Part shown: positions 19,117 through 26,822 of the stretch, piece after piece
Layout of the letters: every line of letters begins with the position of its first letter
How positions within the stretch are numbered: the stretch's first letter is position 1
Source of the DNA: Oscillospiraceae bacterium
GTDB lineage: Bacteria > Bacillota > Clostridia > Oscillospirales > SIG627
Direction of reading: 5' to 3'
Assembly: GCA_015063985.1 (NCBI GenBank)
Contig: SVTC01000016.1
Span: 1 to 52,809, forward strand
Length of the DNA: 52,809 nucleotides
Notes under the pieces: model-generated
Databases searched by the model: none
What the model was told of the DNA's origin: nothing
The model's input: the letters and a program-made list of their open reading frames with translations, nothing else
Position numbers and translations under genes: made by a program

Positions 19117-19137
19117 AAAAGCCCCGAAGGGCTTTTT
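19116..19137. terminator. bidirectional terminator between patatin and DUF2383 genes
   Basis: AAAAAGCCC and GGGCTTTTT with a CGAA tetraloop form a 9-bp stem. A- and T-tracts on either side serve both convergent genes. Confidence 0.88.
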
Positions 19138-19570
19138 AAAGGTAGCTTCTTATATCCACCGCCAGCTTTTCTTCCAAATTTATCAGCCTTTTGGCGATGT
19201 CCTTTGATACCTCGTCTGCTGCCTTATATTGGTTTAAATATTTGTTAAGGCTCTTGACCCCCATATTGCATCCGTCGGTCATCAGATCCGCGACGGTCTG
19301 ATCGCTTGGGGAAGCCATCATCATAACTCCGGTCTTCGCTTTGGACATTCCCGATGCAATTGGATTGGGGGATTTTCCCTCATCGTGAAACTCGTTCAAT
19401 TTTTCTCTTATCTCGTCCTCAAGGGTGCTGTGGGCGTTTTTGCAGTCGGTCAACAGCTTTTCAAAGCCCTTGCTCTCTACCTTGTCAAGAACGGAGTTTA
19501 TGGAGTCCACGCCCATCTTTACGCCGGCATCGCATTCTCTTAAAAGCTTTATCGTATCTTCATTTATCAT
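19136..19570 (-). CDS. DUF2383 ferritin-like small protein
   Basis: A 144-residue all-helical protein resembling the DUF2383/PA2169-type ferritin-like four-helix family: DTIKLLRECDAGVKMGVDSINSVLDKVES, then a central region with SKAKTGVMMMASPSDQTVADLMTDGCNMG. The function is unknown; members are often stress associated. The few His and Glu residues do not form an obvious di-iron ExxH pattern, so a metal site is doubtful. AAGGAG lies upstream of the ATG. Confidence 0.65.
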   Translation of the reverse strand: MINEDTIKLLRECDAGVKMGVDSINSVLDKVESKGFEKLLTDCKNAHSTLEDEIREKLNEFHDEGKSPNPIASGMSKAKTGVMMMASPSDQTVADLMTDGCNMGVKSLNKYLNQYKAADEVSKDIAKRLINLEEKLAVDIRSYL

Positions 19571-19636
19571 AAAAAACTCTCCTTTTTTTATTTTAGTCTT
19601 TTACAAGGAGAGAAATATATACATTGGGAGGAGAAA

Positions 19637-19903
19637 ATGTTAGTTTATCTTTCTTGTTTTTACGTTGTTATGAGCCTTATCGACCTTGTCCTTTACGGCG
19701 TGGATAAGCGTAAGGCAAAGAGACAGAAGCGCCGCGTTCCCGAAAAGGTGCTTTTGGGCTTTGGATTTTTCGGAGGTGCGCTGGGCGGACTTGCGGGAAT
19801 GTGCCTTTTTAAGCACAAGACAAAGCACTGGTATTTCTGGTTCTTGAATTACCTTTTCCTTGCTTTGCATTTTGCGAGCTTTTTTATTCCCGGAGTGATG
19901 TAA
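19637..19903 (+). CDS. DUF1294 family small membrane protein
   Basis: An 88-residue protein with three hydrophobic segments and the family pattern YGVDKRKAKRQKRRVPEKVLLGFGFFGGALGG followed by FKHKTKHWYF. This places it in DUF1294, which is widespread in Firmicutes and of unknown function. GGGAGGAG precedes the ATG. It is alone between two minus-strand units and ends at a hairpin with U-run. Confidence 0.85.
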   Translation: MLVYLSCFYVVMSLIDLVLYGVDKRKAKRQKRRVPEKVLLGFGFFGGALGGLAGMCLFKHKTKHWYFWFLNYLFLALHFASFFIPGVM

Positions 19904-19925
19904 GCGATACAGACCACTCACTAAA

Positions 19926-19972
19926 AAAAGCGATTGCTCAATACCCTTCGGTAAAAAGCAACCGCTTTTCTT
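19926..19972. terminator. terminator between DUF1294 and the suf operon
   Basis: AAAAGCGATTGCT pairs with AGCAACCGCTTTT (one mismatch) around an inner CC-TTCG-G loop region. A T-run follows, and an A-run precedes it for the opposite strand. Confidence 0.75.
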
Positions 19973-19973
19973 T

Positions 19974-20891
19974 TTATTTCAAAAAGCCTGCGACTATCTG
20001 CTCCTCGGCTTCCTTTTCGGATAGACCGAGAGTCATAAGCTTGTTAAGCTGATCTCCGGCGATCTTTCCTATTGCTGCCTCGTGGACGAGGCTTGCATCG
20101 GTGGAGTTGGCGCTGATCTCGGGAATGGCACTGACAAAGGCATCGTCCATAATAATGGCATCGCACTCCGTTCTTCCGTCGCAACGGTTGTTACCGTTGA
20201 TCCTTGAAAGGAAGGTCTGCCTGGAGCGATCCTTGGCAACGGCTCGGCTTATAACGTTGGCACGGCAATCCTCGCCGTCCATATCCACGGTAAATTCCGT
20301 GTGTGCGAACTGATCTCCGTGAGTCATCAGCTTTTCCTTTATAATAAGAGTTGCACCCTCGGCAAGCTTTGCCGAGCTTTTTCTTACGGTGGAATCCACG
20401 CCCTTTATCTGGGTGGTCTCCATTTCCATATAGCTGTTGGCGGCCATGGTTATTTCGGTTGTGGGATTCATTATCCTTTTTCCGTTTCCGTCGCCCTCGC
20501 CGTAGTGCTTTTCAACGTATTTTACCTTTGCGTTTTCGGCAAGGAAAAATCTGTGGATGCCCGAGTGCTCGGAGTCGTCTGTTCCCGAATTGTGGATCCC
20601 GCAGCCTGCAACTATAACTACGTCGCAGTTTTCGCCTATGTGAAAGTCGTTGTATACCGACTCCTTAAGACCGCTTTTGCTGAGGACCACGGGGATGTGA
20701 ACGCTTTCGTTTTTTGTGTTGGGCTTTATTATGATGTCAATACCCTGCACGTCGGTCTTTGTAACTATATCTATATTTGCACTGGTCTTTCTGTCTACGC
20801 TTTTTCCGTTTTCTCGGATATTGTATGCTCCTTCGGGTACGCCGTGAAGATCGGCAACCTTTTCAAGAAGGTGTTTTTGCAGCTTTTCCAT
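19974..20891 (-). CDS. SufB/SufD-family Fe-S cluster assembly scaffold (short form)
   Basis: A 305-residue SufB/SufD-like beta-helix protein. The conserved C-terminal half includes MEMETTQIKGVDSTVRKSSA, the HTEFTVDMDGEDCRANVISRAVAKD block and the SufB/D end motif HEAAIGKIAGDQLNKLMTLGLSEKEAEEQIV. It is much shorter than SufB (about 470) or SufD (about 400), lacking their long N-terminal region. It is 12 nt downstream of sufC, with no sufD, sufS or sufU next to it. The set resembles the two-gene minimal SufBC-type (SMS-like) systems of archaea and anaerobes. Its role would be building or holding Fe-S clusters with the SufC ATPase in the cytoplasm. Confidence 0.85.
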   Translation of the reverse strand: MEKLQKHLLEKVADLHGVPEGAYNIRENGKSVDRKTSANIDIVTKTDVQGIDIIIKPNTKNESVHIPVVLSKSGLKESVYNDFHIGENCDVVIVAGCGIHNSGTDDSEHSGIHRFFLAENAKVKYVEKHYGEGDGNGKRIMNPTTEITMAANSYMEMETTQIKGVDSTVRKSSAKLAEGATLIIKEKLMTHGDQFAHTEFTVDMDGEDCRANVISRAVAKDRSRQTFLSRINGNNRCDGRTECDAIIMDDAFVSAIPEISANSTDASLVHEAAIGKIAGDQLNKLMTLGLSEKEAEEQIVAGFLK

Positions 20892-20903
20892 TTTTTACTC
20901 CTT

Positions 20904-21629
20904 TCAAAGCTTATCTGTGAGTACCTTGCATATTCCCTGATCGTTGCAAAGTATCTTGGGAAGGATCTCGTCCTTGGGACCGTCTGCGGTGACCTTGCCG
21001 TCGGCTACCACGATAATGCGGTCTGCGATGTTGAGAATTCTTTCTTGATGGGATATTATGACTATGGAGCCGTTTATTACGCTTCTGAGGTTTTCAAATA
21101 CGTTGATCAGGTTTGAAAAGCTCCAAAGGTCAATTCCCGCTTCGGGCTCATCAAAAAGAGAAAGCTTGGTCTTTCTTGCTATGATCATAGCGATCTCTAT
21201 TCTTTTCAGCTCTCCGCCGGAAAGGGAGGCGTTGAGCTCTCTGTGTATATAATCTCTTGCGCAGAGCCCTACCTCGGATAGATATGCACAAGCCTCGGAG
21301 ATACCGATTTCCTTGCCTGCCGCCAGCTTTATAAGATCCATAACAGTCAGCCCCTTAAATCTTACGGGCTGCTGGAATGCAAAGCTTATGCCTCTTCTTG
21401 CCTTTTCGGTGATGGAAAGAGCGGTAATGTCCTCGCCGTCCAAAATGATCTGACCGGAGGTTGGAGTGTACAGTCCGCTGATAAGCTTTGCAACAGTGGA
21501 TTTTCCTCCGCCGTTGGGACCTGTTATAGCAACAAAGCCTTCGTCTATTTTTATGCTCAGATCGTCAACTATTCTTTTCTTGACCGAATCTACTTCAACT
21601 TCAAAGGTAACGTTTTTTAATTCAAGCAT
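20904..21629 (-). CDS. sufC: Fe-S cluster assembly ATPase SufC
   Basis: A 241-residue soluble ABC ATPase. Walker A is GPNGGGKST, the ABC signature SGGELKRIEIAMI, Walker B LSLFDEPEAGIDLW and the H-loop IISHQERIL, all in SufC style. It powers the SufB-family scaffold encoded immediately downstream. GCC/AAGG-type spacing before the ATG is acceptable. A TATAAT-like -10 is visible near 21672-21677 on the minus strand, without a clear -35. Confidence 0.93.
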   Translation of the reverse strand: MLELKNVTFEVEVDSVKKRIVDDLSIKIDEGFVAITGPNGGGKSTVAKLISGLYTPTSGQIILDGEDITALSITEKARRGISFAFQQPVRFKGLTVMDLIKLAAGKEIGISEACAYLSEVGLCARDYIHRELNASLSGGELKRIEIAMIIARKTKLSLFDEPEAGIDLWSFSNLINVFENLRSVINGSIVIISHQERILNIADRIIVVADGKVTADGPKDEILPKILCNDQGICKVLTDKL

Positions 21630-21857
21630 TGTTTTTGCCTTTCTTAAGTGTAATGGAGTCCGTAAGATTATTATAACATATAATCCGATCTAAATCTACC
21701 GCTTTTGATAATTTTTTTCTTGTTTGTGAGAAAAAGCTCAAAAGGCCGTGTTTTGTTTTTGCTGTTTTTGTTATAAAGTAGTCTTTGTGTCTTTTTACCA
21801 AAAATAATGAAAATATTTGTCGAAAGCGACAAAATGTTTTTTTGTGTCGCTTTTGTA
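21630..21857. other. AT-rich divergent intergenic region between sufC and pyrR
   Basis: Contains long T- and A-tracts and the start signals of both divergent transcripts. I see no ORF with a ribosome binding site and no strong repeat. Confidence 0.5.
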
Positions 21858-21886
21858 TTTACAAATTGTTTTTTTTGTGTTAATAT
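21858..21886 (+). promoter_or_regulatory. promoter for pyrR-uraA
   Basis: TTTACA (21858-21863) and TAATAT (21881-21886) with a 17-nt spacer and TGT before the -10. The predicted transcript starts near 21893, leaving a leader of about 100 nt. Confidence 0.65.
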
Positions 21887-21922
21887 GTGCATAATGGCGA
21901 TCTTTGAAGGCAGTACCATAGA

Positions 21923-21977
21923 CCGATAAGATTCAAGCTGAGAGTAAAAGAGATCTTGTCGGAAGGCAAGATTTTTT
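21923..21977 (+). promoter_or_regulatory. transcription attenuator in the pyrR leader
   Basis: A terminator stem ATCTTGTC-GGAA-GGCAAGAT (21953-21972) is followed by TTTTTTG. The upstream segment CCGATAAGAT (21923-21932) can pair with ATCTTGTCGG (21953-21962), 10 bp with one G-U, destroying the terminator. This is the classic antiterminator/terminator switch of pyr operons. PyrR bound to uridine nucleotide would normally favour the terminator, but the usual PyrR binding-loop consensus (CCAGAGAGG-like) is not visible, so the sensing part is unresolved. Confidence 0.75.
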
Positions 21978-21994
21978 GTTTTGGAGTGAGTGTT

Positions 21995-22531
21995 TTGAAA
22001 TATAAAGCCTCCATAATGGACCAAGCCACTGTTAAAAGGGCTTTGGTCAGAATGAGTCACGAGATCCTTGAAAAGAACAAGGGTGCAGATGATATTTGTC
22101 TTGTGGGTATCTTAAGGCGCGGCAAGCCTTTGGCAAGCATTATAAAGGAAAATATAAAGGCTATAGAGGGAGTGGAGGTCTGTTGCGGTGATATAGATAT
22201 AAGCTTCTACCGTGACGATTTGGATCACCTGAATCCTCCCGTGGTCAACAAGGCGCGCCTGGATTTTCCGGTTGAGGATAAGACGGTTATCATCGTTGAC
22301 GACGTGCTTTATACGGGTAGGACCGTAAGGGCTGCCATAGAAGCCATTTTTTCCTTGGGCCGCCCAAAGGCGATCCGTCTTGCCATTCTCGTTGACAGAG
22401 GTCACCGTGAGCTTCCCATAAGGGCTGACTTTGCGGGAAAGAGCATACCCACCTCGAGAAATGAGTTCGTTAAGGTAATGATCCCTCCTTACGATGAGGA
22501 AATGGGAGTGTTCCTTTACGAAAAGGAGTAA
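21995..22531 (+). CDS. pyrR: bifunctional pyr operon regulator / uracil phosphoribosyltransferase PyrR
   Basis: A 178-residue type I phosphoribosyltransferase, the normal PyrR length. It starts KYKASIMDQATVKRALVRMSHEILEKNKG and has the PRPP-binding loop VIIVDDVLYTGRTVRAA. PyrR senses UMP/UTP and binds pyr leader RNA; many also convert uracil and PRPP to UMP. The start is a TTG at 21995 with GGAG at 21983-21986; no ATG fits the family N terminus. It is preceded by an attenuator and followed 41 nt later by the uracil permease gene, the usual pyrR-pyrP arrangement. Confidence 0.95.
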   Translation: MKYKASIMDQATVKRALVRMSHEILEKNKGADDICLVGILRRGKPLASIIKENIKAIEGVEVCCGDIDISFYRDDLDHLNPPVVNKARLDFPVEDKTVIIVDDVLYTGRTVRAAIEAIFSLGRPKAIRLAILVDRGHRELPIRADFAGKSIPTSRNEFVKVMIPPYDEEMGVFLYEKE

Positions 22532-22572
22532 ATTTTGCCCGAGAGGCATTATTATAAAAAACGGAGGAAACT

Positions 22573-23898
22573 ATGAAACTAATCTACGACGTTCATGAAA
22601 GACCGAAGTTTGGTGCAAATCTTGTATTTGCGATCCAACAGCTGCTTGCGATCATCGCGGCTACCATCCTTGTACCTCTCCTGGTCAGCAATGCCACGGG
22701 AGTTAAAATGGATCAGGCCGCAGCGCTCTTCGGAGCGGGTGTGGGAACCTTGGTCTATATCTTCTTTACCAAGGGCAAGAGCCCTGTGTTTTTGGGAAGC
22801 TCCTTTGCTTTTATCGATCCCCTGATCGGTGCTTGCGCATACGGCTTTTGCGGTATAATCCTGGGAACCGTATTTGCAGGTCTTGTATATGCGGTCATTG
22901 CTTTGGTCATCCATTTTACCGGATCGGGTTGGGTAAACAAGCTTCTGCCCCCCGTTATTATCGGACCGACCGTTGCTCTTATCGGACTCAGTCTTTGCGG
23001 CAGTGCCATCAATAACGTAAACAATACATCCGTTGGCGATTACAACCTCTGGGCTATTCTTGTAGGTCTTTTCTCCTTTGCGATAACAGTTCTTGCTTCT
23101 GCAAAGGGTAAAAGGACCGCAAAGCTCATCCCCTTTATTATCGGTATCGGCGCAGGCTATGCATTGGCAAGTGTTTTTACCGTGCTCAGCCCCATTGTAA
23201 ACGTTCCCGAAATGAACCTTATCAACTTTACACCCTTTACTCAGCTTAATTTCAGCACAATTTTCCGTGTTCCCGAGTTTACCTTCGTTAATGCCATTAA
23301 TGAAAAGGCAAGCCTTATCACCGGTTGGGGAGCCGTTGCGGATCTCTTTGTTCTCTTTGCTCCCGTTGCATTCGTTGTTCTTGCCGAGCACGTTGCGGAC
23401 CATAAGAATCTTTCCAGCATCATCGAGAAGGATCTTATCAAGGAGCCCGGTTTGAAGAAAACTCTTTTGGGCGACGGTGTAGGCTCTATCGCGGGAGCTA
23501 TCTTTGGCGGATGTCCCAACACCACCTACGGTGAGAGCGTCGGCTGTGTTGCTATCACCGGAAATGCTTCCGTTGCTACTATCTTTACTACTGCGATCCT
23601 TTGCTTGCTTCTCAGCTTCTTTAACCCCTTCGTAGTATTCGTAAACACCATTCCCGTTTGCGTTATCGGCGGAATATGCATTGCGCTTTACGGCTTTATT
23701 GCTGTCAGCGGTCTTAAAATGATCCAGAACGTCGATCTTAACGACAACAGAAACCTCTTCACGGTCAGTGCTATCCTTGTTGTGGGTATCGGCGGTCTAA
23801 CCATCAATATCGGCCCCGTTACTCTTACAAATATTGCTACTGCTCTTATATGCGGTATTCTTACAAAGCTTATCCTCGGAAAGAAAAAGGAAGACTGA
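22573..23898 (+). CDS. uraA: uracil permease (NCS2 nucleobase:cation symporter)
   Basis: A 441-residue integral membrane protein with about 14 helices of the NCS2 family. It begins YDVHERPKFGANLVFAIQQLLAIIAATILVP, and carries the helix-8 region FVVLAEHVADHKNL and the helix-10 motif GGCPNTTYGESVG typical of UraA/PyrP uracil transporters. It imports uracil using a proton gradient. It is in an operon with pyrR and thus under the same attenuator. CGGAGG lies upstream of the ATG. The 3' end has a strong terminator. Confidence 0.95.
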   Translation: MKLIYDVHERPKFGANLVFAIQQLLAIIAATILVPLLVSNATGVKMDQAAALFGAGVGTLVYIFFTKGKSPVFLGSSFAFIDPLIGACAYGFCGIILGTVFAGLVYAVIALVIHFTGSGWVNKLLPPVIIGPTVALIGLSLCGSAINNVNNTSVGDYNLWAILVGLFSFAITVLASAKGKRTAKLIPFIIGIGAGYALASVFTVLSPIVNVPEMNLINFTPFTQLNFSTIFRVPEFTFVNAINEKASLITGWGAVADLFVLFAPVAFVVLAEHVADHKNLSSIIEKDLIKEPGLKKTLLGDGVGSIAGAIFGGCPNTTYGESVGCVAITGNASVATIFTTAILCLLLSFFNPFVVFVNTIPVCVIGGICIALYGFIAVSGLKMIQNVDLNDNRNLFTVSAILVVGIGGLTINIGPVTLTNIATALICGILTKLILGKKKED

Positions 23899-23908
23899 AA
23901 ATAACATC

Positions 23909-23941
23909 GGGAGGATCTGACAATGATCCTCCTCTTTTTTT
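23909..23941 (+). terminator. terminator of pyrR-uraA
   Basis: GGAGGATC and GATCCTCC form an 8-bp stem around TGACAAT, followed by TCTTTTTTTT. Confidence 0.9.
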
Positions 23942-23993
23942 GTCTGTTAACAATATCAAGTGTTTTTTGTTATTTTAAATTAACAATAAAATA

Positions 23994-24022
23994 TTGACAA
24001 AAGCTCTTTTTTGTGGTAAACT
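23994..24022 (+). promoter_or_regulatory. promoter of the riboswitch-controlled ATPase gene
   Basis: TTGACA (23994-23999) and TAAACT (24017-24022), 17-nt spacer. Transcription should start near 24029, just before the aptamer. Confidence 0.8.
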
Positions 24023-24030
24023 CAATTTAT

Positions 24031-24116
24031 ATTTGAGGGAGTAGTTTACGCGAAAGCGTGATATGTCGTCACCTCGGCACTCTGTGCCCGGCGTATCGTA
24101 GTTAACGAGACTCATG
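24031..24116 (+). ncRNA. yybP-ykoY manganese riboswitch aptamer
   Basis: The leader contains the conserved core in order: GAGGGAGTAG at 24035-24044, a P2-type hairpin ACGCGAAAGCGT, the loop element GTCGTCA (24066-24072), a GGCAC/GTGCC hairpin, CCGGC (24088-24093) and AACGAGACTC (24104-24113). The order matches the yybP-ykoY class, in which two loops join to bind Mn2+ and which often controls P2-type ATPases or MntP exporters. The closing stem uses TGAG near 24033 with CTCA at 24111-24114. That CTCA is also the left side of the terminator, so metal binding should block termination and switch the gene on. Confidence 0.85.
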
Positions 24117-24141
24117 GCTTTGACCATGAGTTTTATTTTTT
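24110..24141 (+). terminator. riboswitch expression-platform terminator
   Basis: ACTCATGG (24110-24117), loop CTTTGA, CCATGAGT (24124-24131), then TTTATTTTTTT. Its 5' arm overlaps the last aptamer helix, so the two structures exclude each other. Confidence 0.88.
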
Positions 24142-24153
24142 TGGAGGTAAAAA

Positions 24154-26778
24154 ATGGTCTATTATCGCGAACCTAAGGAAAAGGTATTGGCGGAATTTTC
24201 CGTTGACGAAAACGGACTTGGCACGAAGACCGTTGAAGAGCGTCAGGAAAAATACGGGAAAAACAAGCTTGCCGAAGGCAAAAAGGATAGCCTTTTAAAG
24301 AAGTTCTTCAGCCAGTTTGCCGATCCTATGATTTTGGTGCTTCTTGCGGCAGCGGTGCTCAGCGGAGTGACCGCAGTAATTGAAAATGAATCCTTTGTGG
24401 ACGTTTTCATCATTCTTTTCGTTGTGGTATTAAACGCTGTGCTCAGTGTCATTCAGGAAAGCAAGGCGGAGCAAGCTATTGAAGCCTTGAAGACTATGGC
24501 GGCGTCTACCTCGAAGGTAATAAGAAACTCTGTTCTTACCGTGGTGAAAAGTGAGGATCTGGTCTGCGGTGATATAATCTGCCTTGAGGCAGGCGATGCC
24601 GTTCCCGCGGATGCGAGAATTATTGAATGCGCTTCCATGAAGGTCGAGGAAAGCGCACTTACCGGTGAATCCGTTCCCGTTATAAAGACCGACGAGGCTC
24701 TTGAGGGGGATGGTGAGGTTTCTCTGGGAGACAGAAAGAATATGCTTTATATGGGCTCTACCGTGGTTTACGGCAGAGGCAAGGCGGTTGTTGTCGGGAC
24801 AGGTATGTCCACCGAAATGGGTAAGATAGCCGACGTTATAACCCAAAGCCAAAACGAGCAGACTCCTCTTCAGAAAAAGCTTGCTGAGCTCAGTAAGATC
24901 CTTACCTGGCTGGTGCTGGGTATCTGCGTTGTGATGTTTATAATAGGTGCAATGAGAGGCGATCCCATTATAGACAGCTTTATGCTTGCCATAAGCCTTG
25001 CGGTTGCCGCAATTCCCGAGGGACTTGTGGCAGTGGTTACCATAGTTTTGAGTATGGGCGTCACGAAAATGTCCGCAAGAAACGCAATTATCAGAAAAAT
25101 GACCGCAGTCGAGACTCTTGGATGTACTCAGGTCATCTGCTCGGATAAGACGGGCACCCTTACTCAGAATAAGATGACCGTAGTCGAAAGCACCGGTGCC
25201 GATAAGGAGCTTCTTTGCCGCGCAATGAGTCTTTGCAGTGATGCGGAGCTTGATATTGAAAAGCAGGATGCGGTCGGTGAGCCTACCGAATGTGCTCTTG
25301 TGAACTTTGCTTTCAAGAACGGATACGATAAGAATAACCTTAAGACCGATTGGCCGAGAGTCGGAGAGGCTCCCTTCGATTCAATGCGTAAGCGTATGTC
25401 CACCGTTCATTCCAATAACGGCGGCTACGTTCAGTATACCAAGGGCGCGCCTGACGAGATCCTCAGCCACTGCACTCACGTTCTTACCGAGAACGGCGTG
25501 GAGGAGCTGGATCAGCTTAAAAAGAACAGGATAATGGATGAAAACAAATCCATGGCAGACAAAGCCCTCAGGGTTCTTGCGGCTGCGTACAGGAGCTATT
25601 CTGAAATTCCCCAAAGCTTTGACAGCGAGGCTTTGGAGGAGAAAATGATCTTTATCGGACTTTGCGGTATGATCGATCCCATCCGTCCCGAGGTAAAGGA
25701 TGCCGTTGAGACCTGCAAGGGTGCGGGAATCAGCACGGTTATGATAACCGGCGACCATATCGATACCGCCGTTGCCATCGGAAGGGAGCTTGGTATCATT
25801 ACCTCTGCCGACCAGGCGATAATGGGCTCTCAGCTTGATTCCATGAGCGAGGAAGAGCTGGATAAGGTCATCACCGATTACAGAGTTTTTGCCCGAGTTC
25901 AGCCCGAGCATAAGGTAAAGATAGTCAGTGCCTGGAAGAGGAAGGGCGCCGTTACCGCAATGACCGGTGACGGAGTCAACGATGCTCCCAGCATTAAGGT
26001 TGCGGATATCGGAATCGGTATGGGAATCACAGGAACCGACGTTACCAAAAACGTTGCGGACATGATCCTGGCAGACGATAACTTTGCCACCATCGTTTCT
26101 GCGGTGGGCGAAGGAAGAAGGATATATCAGAACATAAGAAAATCTATCCAGTTCCTTCTCAGCAGTAATCTCAGCGAGGTAATAGGTATCTTCTTTGCCA
26201 CCTTGTGCGGATTTACCTTGCTCAAGCCCGTGCATATGCTTTGGATAAACCTTATAACCGACAGTATTCCCGCGCTTGCTCTGGGTATGGAGGAGGGCGA
26301 AAGCGATGCAATGACACAGAAGCCCCGTGATCCCAAGAAGGGCATCTTCTCCGACGGCGTCGGAGGGGACATTGCTTATCAGGGTCTTTTCGTTGCCATC
26401 CTTACTCTTGCGGCTTATTTTGTGGGACATTACATTGAGTCGGGTGTATGGGAGATCGCCAACAGCAACGACGGTATGACAATGGCGTTTTTGACTATGT
26501 CTATGGCTGAGATATTCCAGTCCTTCAATATGCGTTCGAGAGATAAGAGCCTTTTCAGTATCAGAAAGCAGAATTGGTTTTTGATCGGCGGCGCAGTGCT
26601 TGCCTTTGTTCTTACTGCCGCAGTCGTGTATATTCCCTTCTTCAGAGAGGTTTTCGGCTTTACCGCTATCAGCCTTACGGAGTACGCGGTTGCTCTTGCA
26701 CTGGCATTTTTGATCATCCCCTTGGTAGAAATTGTAAAGCTTGTCAAGAGGATAATTAATAAGAGAAAAGCAAAATAA
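24154..26778 (+). CDS. P2-type cation-transporting ATPase, probably Mn2+ (or Ca2+) exporter
   Basis: An 874-residue P-type ATPase. It has an N-terminal cation-ATPase domain, actuator motif TGES at residues 170-173, PEGL in membrane helix 4 (about 288-291), the phosphorylated Asp in CSDKTGTLTQNK (D331), MTGDGVNDAPS in the P domain, and six C-terminal membrane helices. PEGL and the size place it with SERCA-like P2A pumps. The upstream yybP-ykoY riboswitch points to manganese efflux, as for the Lactococcus YoaB-type pump, but Ca2+ transport is not excluded by sequence. GGAGG (24143-24147) precedes the ATG. Single gene with its own terminator. Confidence 0.93.
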   Translation: MVYYREPKEKVLAEFSVDENGLGTKTVEERQEKYGKNKLAEGKKDSLLKKFFSQFADPMILVLLAAAVLSGVTAVIENESFVDVFIILFVVVLNAVLSVIQESKAEQAIEALKTMAASTSKVIRNSVLTVVKSEDLVCGDIICLEAGDAVPADARIIECASMKVEESALTGESVPVIKTDEALEGDGEVSLGDRKNMLYMGSTVVYGRGKAVVVGTGMSTEMGKIADVITQSQNEQTPLQKKLAELSKILTWLVLGICVVMFIIGAMRGDPIIDSFMLAISLAVAAIPEGLVAVVTIVLSMGVTKMSARNAIIRKMTAVETLGCTQVICSDKTGTLTQNKMTVVESTGADKELLCRAMSLCSDAELDIEKQDAVGEPTECALVNFAFKNGYDKNNLKTDWPRVGEAPFDSMRKRMSTVHSNNGGYVQYTKGAPDEILSHCTHVLTENGVEELDQLKKNRIMDENKSMADKALRVLAAAYRSYSEIPQSFDSEALEEKMIFIGLCGMIDPIRPEVKDAVETCKGAGISTVMITGDHIDTAVAIGRELGIITSADQAIMGSQLDSMSEEELDKVITDYRVFARVQPEHKVKIVSAWKRKGAVTAMTGDGVNDAPSIKVADIGIGMGITGTDVTKNVADMILADDNFATIVSAVGEGRRIYQNIRKSIQFLLSSNLSEVIGIFFATLCGFTLLKPVHMLWINLITDSIPALALGMEEGESDAMTQKPRDPKKGIFSDGVGGDIAYQGLFVAILTLAAYFVGHYIESGVWEIANSNDGMTMAFLTMSMAEIFQSFNMRSRDKSLFSIRKQNWFLIGGAVLAFVLTAAVVYIPFFREVFGFTAISLTEYAVALALAFLIIPLVEIVKLVKRIINKRKAK

Positions 26779-26781
26779 AAA

Positions 26782-26822
26782 ATGATCCGTCGGGCTTAGA
26801 TCCGGCGGATCATCTTTTTTTC
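26782..26822. terminator. bidirectional terminator after the ATPase gene
   Basis: ATGATCCGTCGG pairs with CCGGCGGATCAT (12 bp, one G-U) around GCTTAGAT. It is followed by CTTTTTTTT and preceded by an A-run for the opposing gene, whose stop codon lies in the stem. Confidence 0.9.

Noticed and set aside
25381-26430. 349-codon minus-strand ORF opposite the P-type ATPase
   Set aside because: It lies wholly inside the conserved ATPase and reads as antisense of its P domain and membrane helices.
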